Part shown: positions 1 to 7,500 of the stretch, in pieces
How positions within the stretch are numbered: position 1 is the first letter of the stretch
How the letters are laid out: every line of letters begins with the position of its first letter
NCBI GenBank assembly: GCA_039820405.1
Contig: JBCBQC010000138.1
Span: 1 to 12,222 of the forward strand
Origin: CALLVY01 sp937899855
GTDB taxonomy: Bacteria; Bacteroidota; Bacteroidia; Chitinophagales; Saprospiraceae
DNA: 12,222 nt
Direction: 5' to 3'
Notes under the pieces: generated by a model
Told to the model about the DNA's origin: nothing
The model's input: the letters and a program-made list of their open reading frames with translations, nothing else
The model's database searches: none
Position numbers and translations under genes: made by a program

Positions 1-255
1 GTCTTCGATAACGAGATGCTCTCCCAGATCATCTACAAGGGGCACAACATTGCCGAGGTGACCTGCCCCACCAAATACTTCGAGGAAGCCTCCTCCATCA
101 ATTTTCAGCGCAGTGCCAAGTATGGTTTGGGCGTACTGTGGGTGTCGTGGACGCACTTTTTGCAGCGATTAGGAGTTGCCAAGTTTCGGCGGTATCAGGA
201 TCCACCGCGTCCGGCTAAGAAGCAGCAGGCTTTCGAGGAGCGAAAGCCGGTGTAG
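1..255 (+). CDS. Family 2 glycosyltransferase, C-terminal fragment (5' end outside window)
   Basis: The frame is open from base 1 to the TAG/TGTAG region, with the stop at 253-255, so only about 84 C-terminal residues are visible. The fragment begins VFDNEMLSQIIYKGHNIAEV and continues with CPTKYFEEASSINFQRS and a hydrophobic stretch near YGLGVLWVSWTHFLQRLG. This pattern (FDNE..., then PTRYFxEASSINFxRSxxYG) is the familiar tail of Bacteroidota DPM1-like family 2 glycosyltransferases, which transfer sugars from nucleotide donors to lipid or polysaccharide acceptors at the cytoplasmic membrane. The catalytic GT-A fold with its DxD motif lies outside the window and cannot be checked. The last 20 residues are basic and low in complexity. 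The substrate cannot be inferred. No clear terminator follows the stop. The family call rests on motif recognition only. Confidence 0.75.
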   Translation, partial: VFDNEMLSQIIYKGHNIAEVTCPTKYFEEASSINFQRSAKYGLGVLWVSWTHFLQRLGVAKFRRYQDPPRPAKKQQAFEERKPV

Positions 256-325
256 GGGTGGGGGCGAATTTGTTTGGACGGAAGAATAGGAGAACTGGTA
301 GAGTGCAACAGTTTTTCGGTCGGGC

Positions 326-412
326 TTAAGAATTTTCCCCGATCAATTGAATGGCTTTTCGTCCGAAATAAATGGCCGCCAATACTAAGGTGTATGTTAG
401 TGTTGCTGTCAT
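326..412 (-). CDS. Possible 28-residue single-span membrane peptide
   Basis: On the minus strand an ATG at 412-410 opens a 28-codon frame closed by TAA at 328-326. The peptide starts MTATLTYTLVLAAIYFGRKA and ends QLIGENS: a hydrophobic stretch at about residues 5-16 is followed by Arg18-Lys19 and a polar tail, the layout of a tiny membrane-inserted protein. A TACCTTTA box at 431-424 (7 of 8 to TAnnTTTG) sits 11 bases upstream, and an 18-bp palindrome lies just before it. There is no Shine-Dalgarno site, which is normal for this phylum. I do not recognise the family. Short hydrophobic frames arise by chance, so this is a candidate only; conservation in relatives would decide it. Confidence 0.3.
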   Translation of the reverse strand: MTATLTYTLVLAAIYFGRKAIQLIGENS

Positions 413-430
413 AATTCCAGGCTTAAAGGT

Positions 431-448
431 AAATAAAATTTTTTATTT
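431..448. repeat. 18-bp perfect AT palindrome with nearby direct repeats
   Basis: AAATAAAA (431-438), TT, then TTTTATTT (441-448) is a perfect inverted repeat. Around it, GCTTAAA at 421-427 is the inverse of TTTAAGC at 470-476, TAAGCATTG occurs at 450-458 and 472-480, and ATTTGTAA occurs at 445-452 and 481-488. The cluster lies between the possible small - strand gene and the + strand TIGR02757 gene. It could be an operator region, or just AT-rich sequence. Confidence 0.4.
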
Positions 449-519
449 GTAAGCATTGGACGAAGGGGGTTTAAGCATTGATTTGTAAACCTAACGGCCA
501 CAGTGTGGCGGGCGCTGCG

Positions 520-527
520 TATCTTTG
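520..527 (+). promoter_or_regulatory. Candidate -7 promoter element (TATCTTTG) of the TIGR02757 gene
   Basis: TATCTTTG is an exact match to the Bacteroidota primary sigma -7 consensus TAnnTTTG and would place transcription start about 30 bases before the ATG at 562. No TTTG/TTG -33 element is visible at the usual 19-21 base spacing, so the call rests on one box. A second, poorer copy (GATCTTTG) follows at 530-537. A 7-bp inverted repeat (TTTGTCG 524-530 / CGACAAA 546-552) overlaps the expected start of the transcript. Confidence 0.35.
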
Positions 528-561
528 TCGATCTTTGTAAGCTGACGACAAAATTGCGCCA

Positions 562-1374
562 ATGACCCGCTCTTCGCTCCAATCGGACCTCGATCGCTAC
601 GTCGATCTGTACAATCGGCCCTCTTTCATCCCCGTCGATCCCATCTGCATCCCCCACCAGTTCAAGAAACGCCAGGATATCGAGATCATGGGCTTTTGGG
701 TCGCCATTTTGGCTTGGGGCCAGCGGGTGACCATCATCAACAAGGCCCGGGAATTGGTCCAACTGATGGGGGGCAGTCCCCACGAATTTATCCTGCACCA
801 CCGCGAAATTGATCGCCGCGCTTTCCTGGATTTTAAACACCGCACTTTTCAGGCTACGGATACCCTCTATTTTTTGGAGTTTTTACAGCAGTACTACCGC
901 CAGCACGACTCCTTGGAGGATGCCTTCGCCCGCCACCTCCAACCCGGCGATGAGACCATCGAAGCTGCCCTGCGCGGTTTTCGGGAACTGTTTTTTTCCC
1001 TACCCGATGCTCCCCGCCGTACGGAAAAACACATCGCCACGCCCGCCCGCAAGTCGACCTGCAAACGACTCAACATGTTTTTGCGCTGGATGGTACGGAA
1101 GGATGAACGCGGAGTCGACTTTGGCCTCTGGCAACGTATCCAACCCGCGCAATTGCTCATGCCCCTGGACGTTCACGTCGAAAGGGTGGGGCGGCGGTTG
1201 GGGCTGATCCAACGCAAGCAGCGGGACTGGAAGACGGTACTGGAGTTGACGGAAAAATTGCGCGCTTTTGACCCCGAGGATCCGGTCAAATACGACTTTG
1301 CCCTTTTTGGGATGGGCGTACTGGAGGAAAAAAAGAAGGGGAACGCTGACCGTGCGTTCCCCTTCACAAATTAA
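562..1374 (+). CDS. TIGR02757 family (DUF2400) conserved protein
   Basis: This 270-residue protein belongs to the TIGR02757/DUF2400 family, common in Bacteroidota and of unknown biochemical role. Family signatures are easy to see: PVDPICIPHQFKKRQDIEIM near residues 24-43, GFWVAILAWGQRVTIINKAREL at about 44-65, FKHRTFQATDTLYFLEFL at about 91-108, then a block with CKRLNMFLRWMVRKD, PLDVHVERVGRRLGL and a terminal DPVKYDFALFGMGVLE. The start at 562 fits, because the conserved PHQF block begins at the usual distance from the N-terminus. There is no signal peptide, so it is probably cytoplasmic. The family normally stops close to the FALFGxGVxE motif; here about 14 extra residues (KKKGNADRAFPFTN) follow, and their codons form the stem of the terminator of the facing gene. 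A TATCTTTG box lies 35 bases upstream. The family call is strong; the function is unknown. Confidence 0.93.
   Translation: MTRSSLQSDLDRYVDLYNRPSFIPVDPICIPHQFKKRQDIEIMGFWVAILAWGQRVTIINKARELVQLMGGSPHEFILHHREIDRRAFLDFKHRTFQATDTLYFLEFLQQYYRQHDSLEDAFARHLQPGDETIEAALRGFRELFFSLPDAPRRTEKHIATPARKSTCKRLNMFLRWMVRKDERGVDFGLWQRIQPAQLLMPLDVHVERVGRRLGLIQRKQRDWKTVLELTEKLRAFDPEDPVKYDFALFGMGVLEEKKKGNADRAFPFTN
1328..1362 (-). terminator. Rho-independent terminator of the DUF4783 gene, inside the 3' end of the facing CDS
   Basis: GGGGAACGC (1338-1346) pairs perfectly with GCGTTCCCC (1354-1362), with a 7-base loop TGACCGT. Read on the minus strand, the 9-bp stem is followed by TTC and a run of seven T (plus-strand A at 1328-1334), a classic intrinsic terminator placed 32 bases past the DUF4783 stop at 1394. 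On the plus strand the hairpin is not followed by a T run, so it mainly serves the minus-strand gene. It lies wholly inside the TIGR02757 coding sequence. Confidence 0.85.
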
Positions 1375-1393
1375 TCTATCTAAAGGTTAATCC

Positions 1394-1774
1394 TTATTCT
1401 TTGTCAAAGCGCAACTCCTGAATGAGTTGCTGGCCTCCTTGTACTTTCAGGTAGATGTAAACGCGGAAAGAGTTGGAGGAGGTCACCAAGTTGCCGATGG
1501 TGTACCGGGAGTCCTGTCCTTTGGAAGTACCCTGGTGCATCTGGTTGTAGGACTTGGGTTTGTTTTTGGCGAAAAAATTCCGCAGCATCTGTACGGCCTC
1601 GTTCTTATCATACATATCGACATCGTCGAGAATGGAAATTTCGACGCTCTGATCCAGGTACTGCGCTAGGGCATCGGCATTGCCGGTGCTGATCGCCTGG
1701 GAAATGCCGTTTACGTTGGGCGATACCATGGCGAGGGAAGGTAACAAGAGGAAAATGAACAATAGGTTTTTCAT
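1394..1774 (-). CDS. DUF4783 family secreted protein
   Basis: I place the start at 1774, the Met of MKNLLFIFLLLPSLAMVSPN, rather than at the in-frame ATG at 1807. An AGGAAA Shine-Dalgarno-like stretch lies just before 1774, and the shorter product begins with a proper Sec signal peptide (about residues 1-17). The 126-residue protein matches the DUF4783 pattern of Bacteroidota: ISQAISTGNADALAQYLDQS, then VEISILDDVDMYDKNEA, FFAKNKPKSYNQMHQG, SKGQDSRYTIGNL, FRVYIYLKV and a terminal QQLIQELRFDKE. The fold expected for this family is a small SnoaL/NTF2-like alpha+beta cone; no enzyme activity is known and none can be inferred here. It probably sits in the periplasm. It converges on the TIGR02757 gene with only 19 bases between stops and has its own terminator inside that gene. 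Confidence 0.88.
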   Translation of the reverse strand: MKNLLFIFLLLPSLAMVSPNVNGISQAISTGNADALAQYLDQSVEISILDDVDMYDKNEAVQMLRNFFAKNKPKSYNQMHQGTSKGQDSRYTIGNLVTSSNSFRVYIYLKVQGGQQLIQELRFDKE

Positions 1775-2134
1775 GATTTCCTGGTTTTTAGTAAAATAAT
1801 CCCCCAAATTCGTGCCACTGTCGGCAAACCGTGTGGCGCAATCGGGTTGTCTTTTAGACGCTTGTTCGCCAATTTAGTAACGAGCGGTGCCCCACTAAGA
1901 TAAGCTTTGCCTTGCAAAACAGTTAGTTAAAATTGGCGCAATCGATTAATATTAACCAAAAAAGACGCTTTTTCGTCAATTTTAATCGACCCTATAACGG
2001 ATTAAGAGAAAGTTAAATTATACCCCGCTCGTTAAATAAAAGCGAAAACGGGGCCCCAACTAAGGGTAGCGCTTTGGGGCACTTTCACACTAACTTCCGC
2101 CCTTTTCATCCCGAAAATGCTAATTTTACCCCCT
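1775..2134. other. Divergent intergenic region upstream of DUF4783 and gpmI genes
   Basis: No gene is seen in these 360 bases; this is the only place where promoters for both divergent neighbours can lie. The middle part (about 1920-2045) is clearly more AT-rich than the flanking genes. Structures visible: a 9-bp inverted repeat, CGCCAATTT (1867-1875) and AAATTGGCG (1930-1938); a small GACG-CTTTTT-CGTC hairpin near 1963-1977; and two abutting hairpins close to gpmI (listed separately). I find no full TAnnTTTG box with a correctly spaced -33 element in either direction, so promoters are not called. Confidence 0.6.
2023..2080 (+). promoter_or_regulatory. Paired hairpins in the gpmI leader
   Basis: CCCCG (2023-2027) can pair with CGGGG (2049-2053), and GCCCCAA (2053-2059) can pair with TTGGGGC (2074-2080) across a 14-base loop. 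The stems share base 2053, and GGGGCCCC at 2050-2057 is itself palindromic, so alternative folds are possible. Neither stem is followed by a T run. This could be a leader structure affecting gpmI expression or stability, or a GC-rich island of no function. Confidence 0.25.
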
Positions 2135-3664
2135 ATGAATCACAAGAAAACCATCCTCATCATCCTCGACGGTTGGGGCCACGGCCCCCGCCCCGAAGCC
2201 AGTGCCATCGCCCAGGCTGCTACCCCTTTCATGGACTCGCTGTACGCCCAGTATCCCCACGCCGAACTGGTGACCTACGGCGAAGAAGTGGGCTTGCCGG
2301 AAGGGCAGATGGGCAATTCCGAAGTGGGGCACCTCAACATTGGTGCGGGTCGGGTCGTCTATCAGGAGCTGGCCCGGATCAACAAGGCCATCCGCGAGGA
2401 AACGCTGGCGCAGAATCCCACCCTGCAGGCGGCGCTCCGCCACGCCCGCGAGGCGCAAAAGCCCTTGCACCTGCTGGGTTTGCTGTCGGACGGTGGGGTC
2501 CACTCGCACATCGAGCACCTCAAGGCCCTGGTGGCCATTGCCGAGGCGGCGTCGGTTCCCGCGGTGTACATCCACGCCTTTACCGATGGCCGCGATGTAG
2601 CCCCCACCAGCGGGCGGGGCTTCGTCCGGGAACTGGAGGACTTTCTAAAAGATAAAAAAGCCCAGCTGGCCTCGGTGGTGGGGCGTTACTACGCGATGGA
2701 CCGCGATCGCCGCTGGGAGCGAATTCGGCTGGCCTACGACCTGCTTGTGAAGGGCTTGGGAAGCCCCGTCGACGATTGGGATGCGGGGATTGCGGCGCAG
2801 TACGCCGCCGGTCGGACCGATGAATTTTTGGAGCCCATGTACCGGACCAATGCGGCCGGTAAGGCCCTGGCGACCATCCAGCCGGACGATGTCGTGTTGT
2901 TCTATAACTTCCGTACCGACCGCCCCCGCCAGCTGACCGAAGCCCTCACCCAGGCCGATTTTCCCGAGCGGGGCATGCAGCGTTTGCCGCTGTATTACGT
3001 CACCATGACGCGCTACGACGCGGCTTTTGAAAATGTCGAAGTCCTCTTTACCAAGGCCGACCTGGTGGACACGCTGGGGGAGGTCTTAGCCAAGGCGGGA
3101 AAAAGCCAGGTCAGGATTGCCGAAACGGAAAAATACCCCCACGTTACCTTCTTTTTCTCCGGGGGGCGGGAACGGGAATTTCCGGGGGAACGGCGCCTCC
3201 TCGTTCCGTCGCCCAAGGTGGCCACCTACGATTTACAACCCGAAATGAGTGCCCGTGAGATTACCGACGCCATCGTGGCGGATATCCAGACGCAAGGGCC
3301 AGATTTTATCTGCCTCAATTACGCCAATACCGATATGGTGGGACACACCGGCGTTTTTCCAGCGGCCATTCGGGCGGCCGAGACGGTAGATGCCTGTCTG
3401 CGCGAACTACTGGAATGCTGCCTGCGGGAAGATTATGCGGCCCTCATCATTGCCGATCACGGCAATTCCGACTGTATGATCAACCCCGACGGTAGTCCAC
3501 ATACAGCGCATACGGTGAACCCCGTCCCCATCCTGTACGTTGCAAAGGAAGCGCCGGAGCGCTCGCTGCGGGCGGGGTGCTTGGCGGATGTAGCACCTAC
3601 CCTGCTGGCCCTGATGGGGCTGGCGCAGCCCGAACTGATGGATGGACAAAATTTGATCGAATGA
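2135..3664 (+). CDS. gpmI: 2,3-bisphosphoglycerate-independent phosphoglycerate mutase
   Basis: This enzyme interconverts 3-phosphoglycerate and 2-phosphoglycerate in glycolysis and gluconeogenesis, using two Mn2+ ions and a phosphoserine intermediate. I choose the ATG at 2135 (MNHKKTILIILDGWG) over 2117: it gives 509 residues and aligns exactly with the classic numbering, placing metal ligand Asp12, nucleophile Ser62 (GQMGNSEVGHLNIGAGR), His123 (SDGGVHSH), and Arg153/Asp154 (FTDGRDVAPTSG) where the Bacillus enzyme has them. The C-terminal alkaline-phosphatase-like half carries NYANTDMVGHTG, ADHGNSD and HTAHTVNPVP, the remaining metal-binding Asp and His residues. All catalytic residues are present, so it should be active in the cytosol. 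Its TGA overlaps the ATG of the following lipoprotein gene (ATGA), implying one transcript and translational coupling. Confidence 0.98.
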   Translation: MNHKKTILIILDGWGHGPRPEASAIAQAATPFMDSLYAQYPHAELVTYGEEVGLPEGQMGNSEVGHLNIGAGRVVYQELARINKAIREETLAQNPTLQAALRHAREAQKPLHLLGLLSDGGVHSHIEHLKALVAIAEAASVPAVYIHAFTDGRDVAPTSGRGFVRELEDFLKDKKAQLASVVGRYYAMDRDRRWERIRLAYDLLVKGLGSPVDDWDAGIAAQYAAGRTDEFLEPMYRTNAAGKALATIQPDDVVLFYNFRTDRPRQLTEALTQADFPERGMQRLPLYYVTMTRYDAAFENVEVLFTKADLVDTLGEVLAKAGKSQVRIAETEKYPHVTFFFSGGREREFPGERRLLVPSPKVATYDLQPEMSAREITDAIVADIQTQGPDFICLNYANTDMVGHTGVFPAAIRAAETVDACLRELLECCLREDYAALIIADHGNSDCMINPDGSPHTAHTVNPVPILYVAKEAPERSLRAGCLADVAPTLLALMGLAQPELMDGQNLIE

Positions 3665-4221
3665 AAAGCACGCAATTGTGGGCCCTGCTGTTCGTAGCGC
3701 TCGCTGCCTGTAATACGGGGCCAGCGACGGAGACTTCGGGCCCGGAGCCCTTTGGCTTTTTTGACCTCAAGGCCTACATTGCCGAGGAGGTGGAAAAACT
3801 GGAGCGCCTGGAGGGAAAAATTACCAAAACCACCCAAATCGATGGCCAATCTGAGTCACATACCTTCGATTCCTTGGACTTTGCGCAGGAGTTGAGCGTA
3901 TTCGCCAGTGCCGATATCAACCGCCCCGCCTGGCTGGATCAGTATCGGGTCGACTCGATCCGGACGCCGGAGGGGGACTTACGGGTGCTGGAATACCGGG
4001 CGATCCGGGAGGATTTACCCACGCAACGAATCCGGGTAGAGTTTGAAGAAGAAATGGCTCGGATCATCCAAATCGAGAAGCTCACGGAGAATGCTTTGAT
4101 GAGCGCTTCCCTGCAATTGGAGTACCACTCGGGGCAGTCCTACCGCATTCAAAGTAAGCAGCAACTAAAGTTGTCGGAGGAACGGGAGATGGTGGTGGAA
4201 GTAAAATTACCGGAATCTTAG
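3661..4221 (+). CDS. Uncharacterised lipoprotein co-transcribed with gpmI
   Basis: This is a 186-residue protein whose ATG overlaps the gpmI stop by 4 bases. Residues 1-16 form a lipoprotein signal peptide and L14-A15-A16-C17 is a good lipobox, so the mature protein should be anchored by acylated Cys17 to the inner or outer membrane facing the periplasm. The body begins GFFDLKAYIAEEVEKLERLE, then has ADINRPAWLDQYRVDS and later strand-rich segments with many alternating charged and hydrophobic residues (LRVLEYRAI, IRVEFEEEMARIIQIEK, LQLEYHSGQSYRI). I recall similar FFDLKxY... ADINxPxWxDxY lipoproteins in Bacteroidota, but no function is known to me. Nothing links it to glycolysis except the shared transcript. 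A terminator starts at its stop codon. Confidence 0.85.
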   Translation: MKSTQLWALLFVALAACNTGPATETSGPEPFGFFDLKAYIAEEVEKLERLEGKITKTTQIDGQSESHTFDSLDFAQELSVFASADINRPAWLDQYRVDSIRTPEGDLRVLEYRAIREDLPTQRIRVEFEEEMARIIQIEKLTENALMSASLQLEYHSGQSYRIQSKQQLKLSEEREMVVEVKLPES

Positions 4222-4250
4222 CCAAAGTGTGAAGTTTGGCACTTTTTTTT
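4221..4250 (+). terminator. Terminator of the gpmI-lipoprotein operon
   Basis: GCCAAA (4221-4226) pairs with TTTGGC (4235-4240) around an 8-base loop, followed by AC and eight T (4243-4250). The stem starts on the last base of the lipoprotein stop codon. The stem is short but the T run is strong and the placement is right. Confidence 0.75.
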
Positions 4251-4287
4251 ATTGATAAAAATAACGATCTTTGCGATCGCTTCGGCT

Positions 4288-4360
<73 letters not shown>

Positions 4361-4382
4361 CTAATAAAAAACACCATTTTTG

Positions 4383-4413
4383 GGCTGTATCACCGCGATA
4401 CAGCCTTTTTTTT
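4383..4413 (+). terminator. Terminator of tRNA-Thr
   Basis: GGCTGTATC (4383-4391) and GATACAGCC (4397-4405) form a perfect 9-bp stem with a 5-base loop ACCGC, followed by eight T (4406-4413), 22 bases after the tRNA. On the other strand it is followed by A, so it works only in the plus direction. Confidence 0.92.
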
Positions 4414-4433
4414 GTCCGTTTCTTTCCGCCAAT

Positions 4434-4461
4434 AAAAAGAGGCCGTTCACTAGGAACGGCC
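4434..4461 (-). terminator. Terminator of the large surface-protein gene
   Basis: GGCCGTTC (4441-4448) pairs with GAACGGCC (4454-4461) around ACTAG. On the minus strand the stem is followed by TCTTTTT (plus-strand A at 4434-4438). It lies 48 bases after the stop of the large minus-strand gene at 4510 and faces the tRNA terminator, so transcripts from both sides end here. Confidence 0.85.
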
Positions 4462-4509
4462 CCTCATCAATTTGAAAAAGATAACCAGTTACTGTACTAA
4501 TGCATAATC

Positions 4510-7500
4510 TTAGTCTTGTATCTTGACGACGCGGTAGATCTGGGGTTTTTGCTGGCTGACCACCTGGAGCTTGTAAAAGCCAGCGGGATACCGATCCAGC
4601 GAAAACTCAGCGCGTCCCCAACCGTGACGGAGTTCAATAATTTGCTGCTGGATGGGCTGCCCCAAATCATCAGTCAGCATGAGCTGCATTTCTGCCCCTT
4701 CTTCTCCCTCCAGATCGACGACAAAGCGGTTCAAAGTAGGATTGGGAAAAATCTTGACTTGGAACGGTGATTTGTTACAGGCTGCCGCCACGACCTCGGA
4801 ATAATCCTCGGTACCGTCGATATCCACCTGTTCCAAGCGGTACAGTTCGTAGCCGTAGCGACTCATCGCACTGAATTCGTAGGCCTGTACCGTGCGGTAA
4901 TTCCCAACGCTGCTGATTCGTCCAAAACTTTCCCAACGCAGCCCATCATCAGAGCGCTGGATGTTGAAGTGGCTGCTGTTGATTTCGGAATCAGTGCGCC
5001 ACTCTAGCGTAACCCGTTCCTCCTCACAGTGTGCGGCAAAATGGCTCAGTTCCACCGGTAGGGTGGTATTGACGACGACCGTCTGGGGCTGGGAGCTGAC
5101 GTTGCCATTGGAATCCTCGTAATCCCAATTGATGGTGTAGGTACCCATCGTGTAGTAGGTCGTGGGATCGCCAGTGGTGGCCGTGATGCTGCCCTCGCAA
5201 GCATCCGTTGCGGTGGGGGCGTTGACCACCAGGGGCGCATCGCCAACCTGGTCGGGCAGATTGCTGACATCCGGTACGGGAGCCGTATTGTCTTCCACGG
5301 TTACCGTGGTGTTGGCCAGGGCTGCATTGCGACTATCCTTGGAATAGGTGATGATGAGTTGACCATTGCCGGAACGTACGCCCTGATAATGCGCGACATT
5401 ATGGAGTAGTCCAGGCTCCGTGTAGCTGCTGCCGCCACCACCGTCGCCGTGGTAGGTTCCGCCACCGCCACCGTAGTAGCCACCGCCGCCACCGCCGGCC
5501 CGGCCATTCCCGGATACCGATCCGCCGCGTCCGCCCTGGCCCAGGCCTCCCCAGGTTCCACAGCTGCTGCCGCCGTACCAGCATCCCGGTCGGCCGCCTC
5601 CAGTCTGCGATCCGCCGCGGCCCCGGCGCAACTCTCCCGAGCCGCTGGTGCAGTAGGAGCCATTGACCCCGGCCAGCCCACCACCGTGCGGTTTGAGACC
5701 ACTTTGGGAGCAGTTGACGCCCTTGCCACCCGCGCCACCCGCTACGAGCACGCGATCGCTGAGCGCACTGCCGTTGATTCGGATATCGGTAGCACCGCCA
5801 CCGCCGCCACCCTGGCCGGTGCTGGTGCCATTACCTCCCCCATTCCATCCGCCTACTAGCATACTACCGTAGCCGGCGTAGCTTTGTCCAGCTCCACCTA
5901 CGTAAATCTCTAGCACCTGGCCCGGACTGACGTTCATGGTGCCCTGCACCCGACCGCCGAGCCCCGGCCCCGTGGTGCCGTAGGTATTGCCTCCCTGAGC
6001 GCCGTAAGCATCGATGTCGATACTGGTCACGCCGTTGGGTACGGTGAAGGTTTGCACACCGCCGGTGTAGCTGTAAGTCACGGAAGTTTCTTCGGTCACG
6101 GCTTCGGCGTAGTAGGTCTGCGTACTAGCGGGGCTGACGTTAAAGCCCACGCCTTGCTCGCTGGTGCCCAGTAGGGTACCTCCCGGCGCGTCGTACCAAT
6201 TGATGGTCCCGGGGCTGTGGAGCGCTGCCCCCAGATCCGTACTGGCACCCGGGCAGATGGTAGATTCCGCCGCTCCCACGGAGACGATGGTGGAATCGAT
6301 GGCGGTGATGTTGATGGGCATGCGGGGCGAAGTATTGACGCCATCACTCAGGGCCACGTAAATGACCGTGTTGGCCATCAGGGCCGGGGTAGTAAAAGTA
6401 GTCCCACTGCCCAGTTGGTTGCCTCCGGTGGGCGCATCGTGCCAGGTAAAGGTGGAGCCCGAAGGGCCCGAGGCACTGAGTTGGGTACTGTCACGTGCTA
6501 AAACGGTCATGATTCCGCTGACGGTGGGCAGATCGATTACGGATACCAGAACGTCATCCGTACTCGAGCAATTGGTCCCGGAGAGGTAGCCCGTAACGGT
6601 GTAAGTCGTCGATGATAGGGGACTGACGTTGGTCGTGGCCCCAGCAATGTTTCCGGGATTCCAGACGTAGCTGTCGGCGCCGGTGGCGCTGAGGCTGGCC
6701 GTTCCTCCCTTGGCAATGAGTGTATCCGCGGAGGCCGTCACGGTGGGAACGGGGTTAACCGTAATGGTTACCTGATCGGAGGTCGTACAGCCGGATGGGT
6801 CGGTACCGCTGACGGTATAGGTGGTCGTGCTGGTAGGGCTCACGCTGATGGAAGCGCCGGTAAGGTTGCCGGGCATCCAGGTGTAGTCGACGGCGCCGGT
6901 GGTGGTAAGGGTCGTGGAACTGCCGGAACAAAGGGCGGCATCGGCGGGAGCTTCGGTATCGGAAACGGTTACGGTAAAGGTTTCGGTATCGCTACAGGTA
7001 CTGATCCATCCGGTAGCGGTGTAGGTCGTCGTTACGTTGGGGTCGACGTTGATGGTGGCGCCGCTGAGGTTTCCGGGTTCCCAGGTGTAGGAGTCGGCCC
7101 CACTGGCGGTGAGGCTGAGGCCAACGCCGGGGCAGTTGTAGCTCGCTCCGGTGATGGCGACGGTGGGAACGGGGTTGACCGTGATGGTAACGGGGCTGCG
7201 GGTGGTGCTGGCACAGTCGAGTGGAGCTAGGGCATAGCTGATGGTCAGCTGCCCGTGTCCGCTGCGGACGCCTTGCGTGTGAATGACATCGGTGCAGAGG
7301 CTGGGGCTGGTGTAGCTGCTGCCTCCGCCGCCATCGCCGCGGTAGGTACCACCTCCACCACCGTAGTAGCCCCCACCACCGCCACCGGCGGCGCCGTTGC
7401 CACTTACGGAACCTCCCGTTCCGCCCTGGCCCAGGCTTCCCCAGGTTCCACAGCCGCTACCACCGTACCAGCAGCCCGGTCGGCCACCCCCAGTTTGGGA

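Noticed and set aside
1775..1807. Eleven-residue N-terminal extension of the DUF4783 protein
   Set aside because: The internal Met at 1774 has a Shine-Dalgarno-like site and starts a clean signal peptide; the extension would put charged residues before it.
2074..2655. A 193-codon plus-strand frame overlapping the start of gpmI
   Set aside because: It is a +1/+2 frame shadow, rich in Arg, Pro and Gly; the gpmI frame carries all the catalytic residues.
3577..3660. Longer start for the lipoprotein gene, inside gpmI
   Set aside because: The ATG at 3661 gives an immediate signal peptide with lipobox; the upstream part is an out-of-frame reading of gpmI.
5400..5520. Short CCACCGCC-like repeats resembling a repeat array
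   Set aside because: They are runs of Gly codons inside a coding region, with no fixed repeat length or unique spacers, so not CRISPR.
5301..5859. Long Ala/Pro/Arg-rich open frames on both strands within the glycine-rich domains
   Set aside because: They are shadows of the GGN-rich codons of the real gene: Gly codons read in other frames give Ala, Pro and Arg with few stops. They have no domain features.
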